From assembly GCF_000429905.1 (NCBI RefSeq), contig NZ_AUCT01000026.1, positions 45,991-109,990 on the forward strand: a stretch of 64,000 nt of DNA, read 5' to 3'. The notes under the pieces are model-generated. The model was given only the letters and a program-made list of their open reading frames with translations, did not search any database and had not been told where the DNA came from. Shown piece by piece: positions 63,214 through 64,000 of this stretch (position 1 is the stretch's first letter; each line of letters opens with the position of its first letter). A program made the translations under genes and the position numbers. This DNA comes from Desulfatibacillum aliphaticivorans DSM 15576 (lineage in GTDB: Bacteria > Desulfobacterota > Desulfobacteria > Desulfobacterales > Desulfatibacillaceae).

Positions 63214-63588
63214 TTAATTTATCTCGTTTCTAAGACTTCTGGCTGATGTAGTTATTGGATTTATAACAATTTTAGCTACAAATTCCTCAACCATCATTAT
63301 TTTATGATAACGAGTATGTTGAGAATGACCGAGTTTTTTTAAGTTAAATCGATTATGGCGCAGCCATTTTGGTAAGCCAGCCGTTGGGAATAAAGTTTTT
63401 CCTCCACCAGTTAAACGCTGAAACTTATTCCATATATAGGATGGATGCCCTTTTAAAGGATTTAAGTGATGAATACTGTGGTTTGGACCCGTAGGATATA
63501 ATGATCTATAATATCTCGTTTTTTGACCTCTTGCAATACTTTGAGTAACTTTCCCGGCAGACTTTTGGGGACGTCTTTGATTATTTGA
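63214..63588 (-). pseudogene. C-terminal fragment of a polymorphic toxin gene (HNH-like nuclease)
   Basis: An open frame of 124 codons with no start codon, bounded upstream by a stop (63589-63591). It encodes GQKTRYYRSLYPTGPNHSIHH, followed by LNPLKGHP and LFPTAGLPKWLRH, then NLKKLGHSQHTRYHK. Clustered His/Asn residues (HSIHH...H, NLxxLxHxxHxxxH) are the metal-binding pattern of HNH/EndoVII-type toxin tips found at the ends of RHS and contact-dependent toxins. With an immunity-like gene 18 bp on, this is a toxin-immunity module cut from its parent gene. The break lies beside a GGGGACGTC motif. Confidence 0.65.
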
Positions 63589-63591
63589 CTA

Positions 63592-64000
63592 ACTGTCAAC
63601 TATGCATGGATTTGTGACGGATTCAATCTTCTTCTATGGAATACCCGTTTTCCAGGGCTATCCGTCTTCCGCTAACTTTGAATCTTATTGAAATCATGTG
63701 TTATTTTTGATCAAGTACACATGGATGGCGGACGAATTTGCTATAACCAAGGCGGCGAGGCGGGTGGAAATGCCGTTGGTTTGTAAGCATTGCCAACGGG
63801 GATAATTTGCAGGCTATCCATAATCTCTTCGGTTGAACAACATGTCGCTATGCGACCCTGGCAGGATACTGCCCTGCCAGGGCTGCCCGAATGCGTTGGA
63901 AACACAGCCTCCCTATTATCCTCTATCTTGTCGGATTGCTCCGCGTGAAGAGATGGGCGCTTAGGATGTTTTTGTGGAAATTTTTACCCCGCCTTGTCCT
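63592..64000. other. Right-end region without a recognisable gene
   Basis: About 410 bp with no convincing coding frame on either strand. A GC-rich hairpin with arms CCCTGGCAG/CTGCCAGGG lies at 63856-63882. It may be a relic of the element that carried the toxin module. Confidence 0.4.

Overview
The window looks like chromosomal DNA of a mesophilic, free-living member of the Desulfobacterota, most like the hydrocarbon- or alkene-degrading sulfate reducers of the Desulfatibacillum type. That placement is inferred from gene style and content: a CoA-disulfide-reductase/rhodanese plus DsrE plus TusA-like operon, a sigma54 activator, a TRAP binding protein, a molybdopterin oxidoreductase and two FmdB zinc ribbons. 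No rRNA or taxonomic marker is present to prove it. Most of the window is moderately GC-rich; the last ~1.5 kb is AT-rich and looks foreign.

Layout. 1-7058: end of a lipoprotein gene, an FmdB protein, then two class III cyclase-domain genes on either side of an EamA transporter, followed by a TPR/membrane protein pair. The first cyclase has lost its key catalytic residues; the second keeps them. 7751-9913: a solitary TRAP-type binding protein, a flavodoxin-fold protein and a small membrane protein. 10047-11720: ettA on the minus strand. 12033-13739: a Sel1-repeat lipoprotein.

14304-36640 is the most striking region, a 22-kb one-directional cluster of five exported proteins: a 3153-aa DUF11-repeat protein, three further DUF11-type proteins (946, 164 and 1002 aa), and a 1994-aa protein that ends in a predicted outer-membrane beta-barrel. 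It is led by an exact 15-bp Fur-type palindrome next to a strong sigma70 promoter and closed by a strong hairpin terminator. Shared N- and C-terminal modules tie the proteins together. I read it as an iron-responsive cell-surface fibre or adhesive system with an outer-membrane anchor.

36701-40711: a minus-strand sulfur-relay operon (TusA-like, DsrE-like, CoADR-rhodanese) with a sigma54 promoter, divergent from a sigma54 activator whose PAS domain carries six cysteines; two tandem palindromic elements lie between them. 40729-44018: a hybrid histidine kinase gene that has lost its central catalytic segment, a DUF35 protein, and a thiolase-like gene interrupted by one in-frame UGA that is followed by a SECIS-like hairpin. 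44150-49270: a UPF0158 protein, groESL, a second FmdB, a GAF/HD-GYP protein and tRNA-Gln(CUG). 49505-54310: a YjbR-like protein, two related lipoproteins and a 762-aa unknown. 54355-62511: a PstS-like periplasmic protein, a molybdopterin oxidoreductase, a GlnD-like ACT-ACT protein, an SGNH hydrolase, a secreted unknown and a polytopic membrane protein with a TPR tail. 62543-64000: a tandem 89-bp repeat, a probable immunity gene and the 3' end of an HNH-like polymorphic toxin gene with no start codon.
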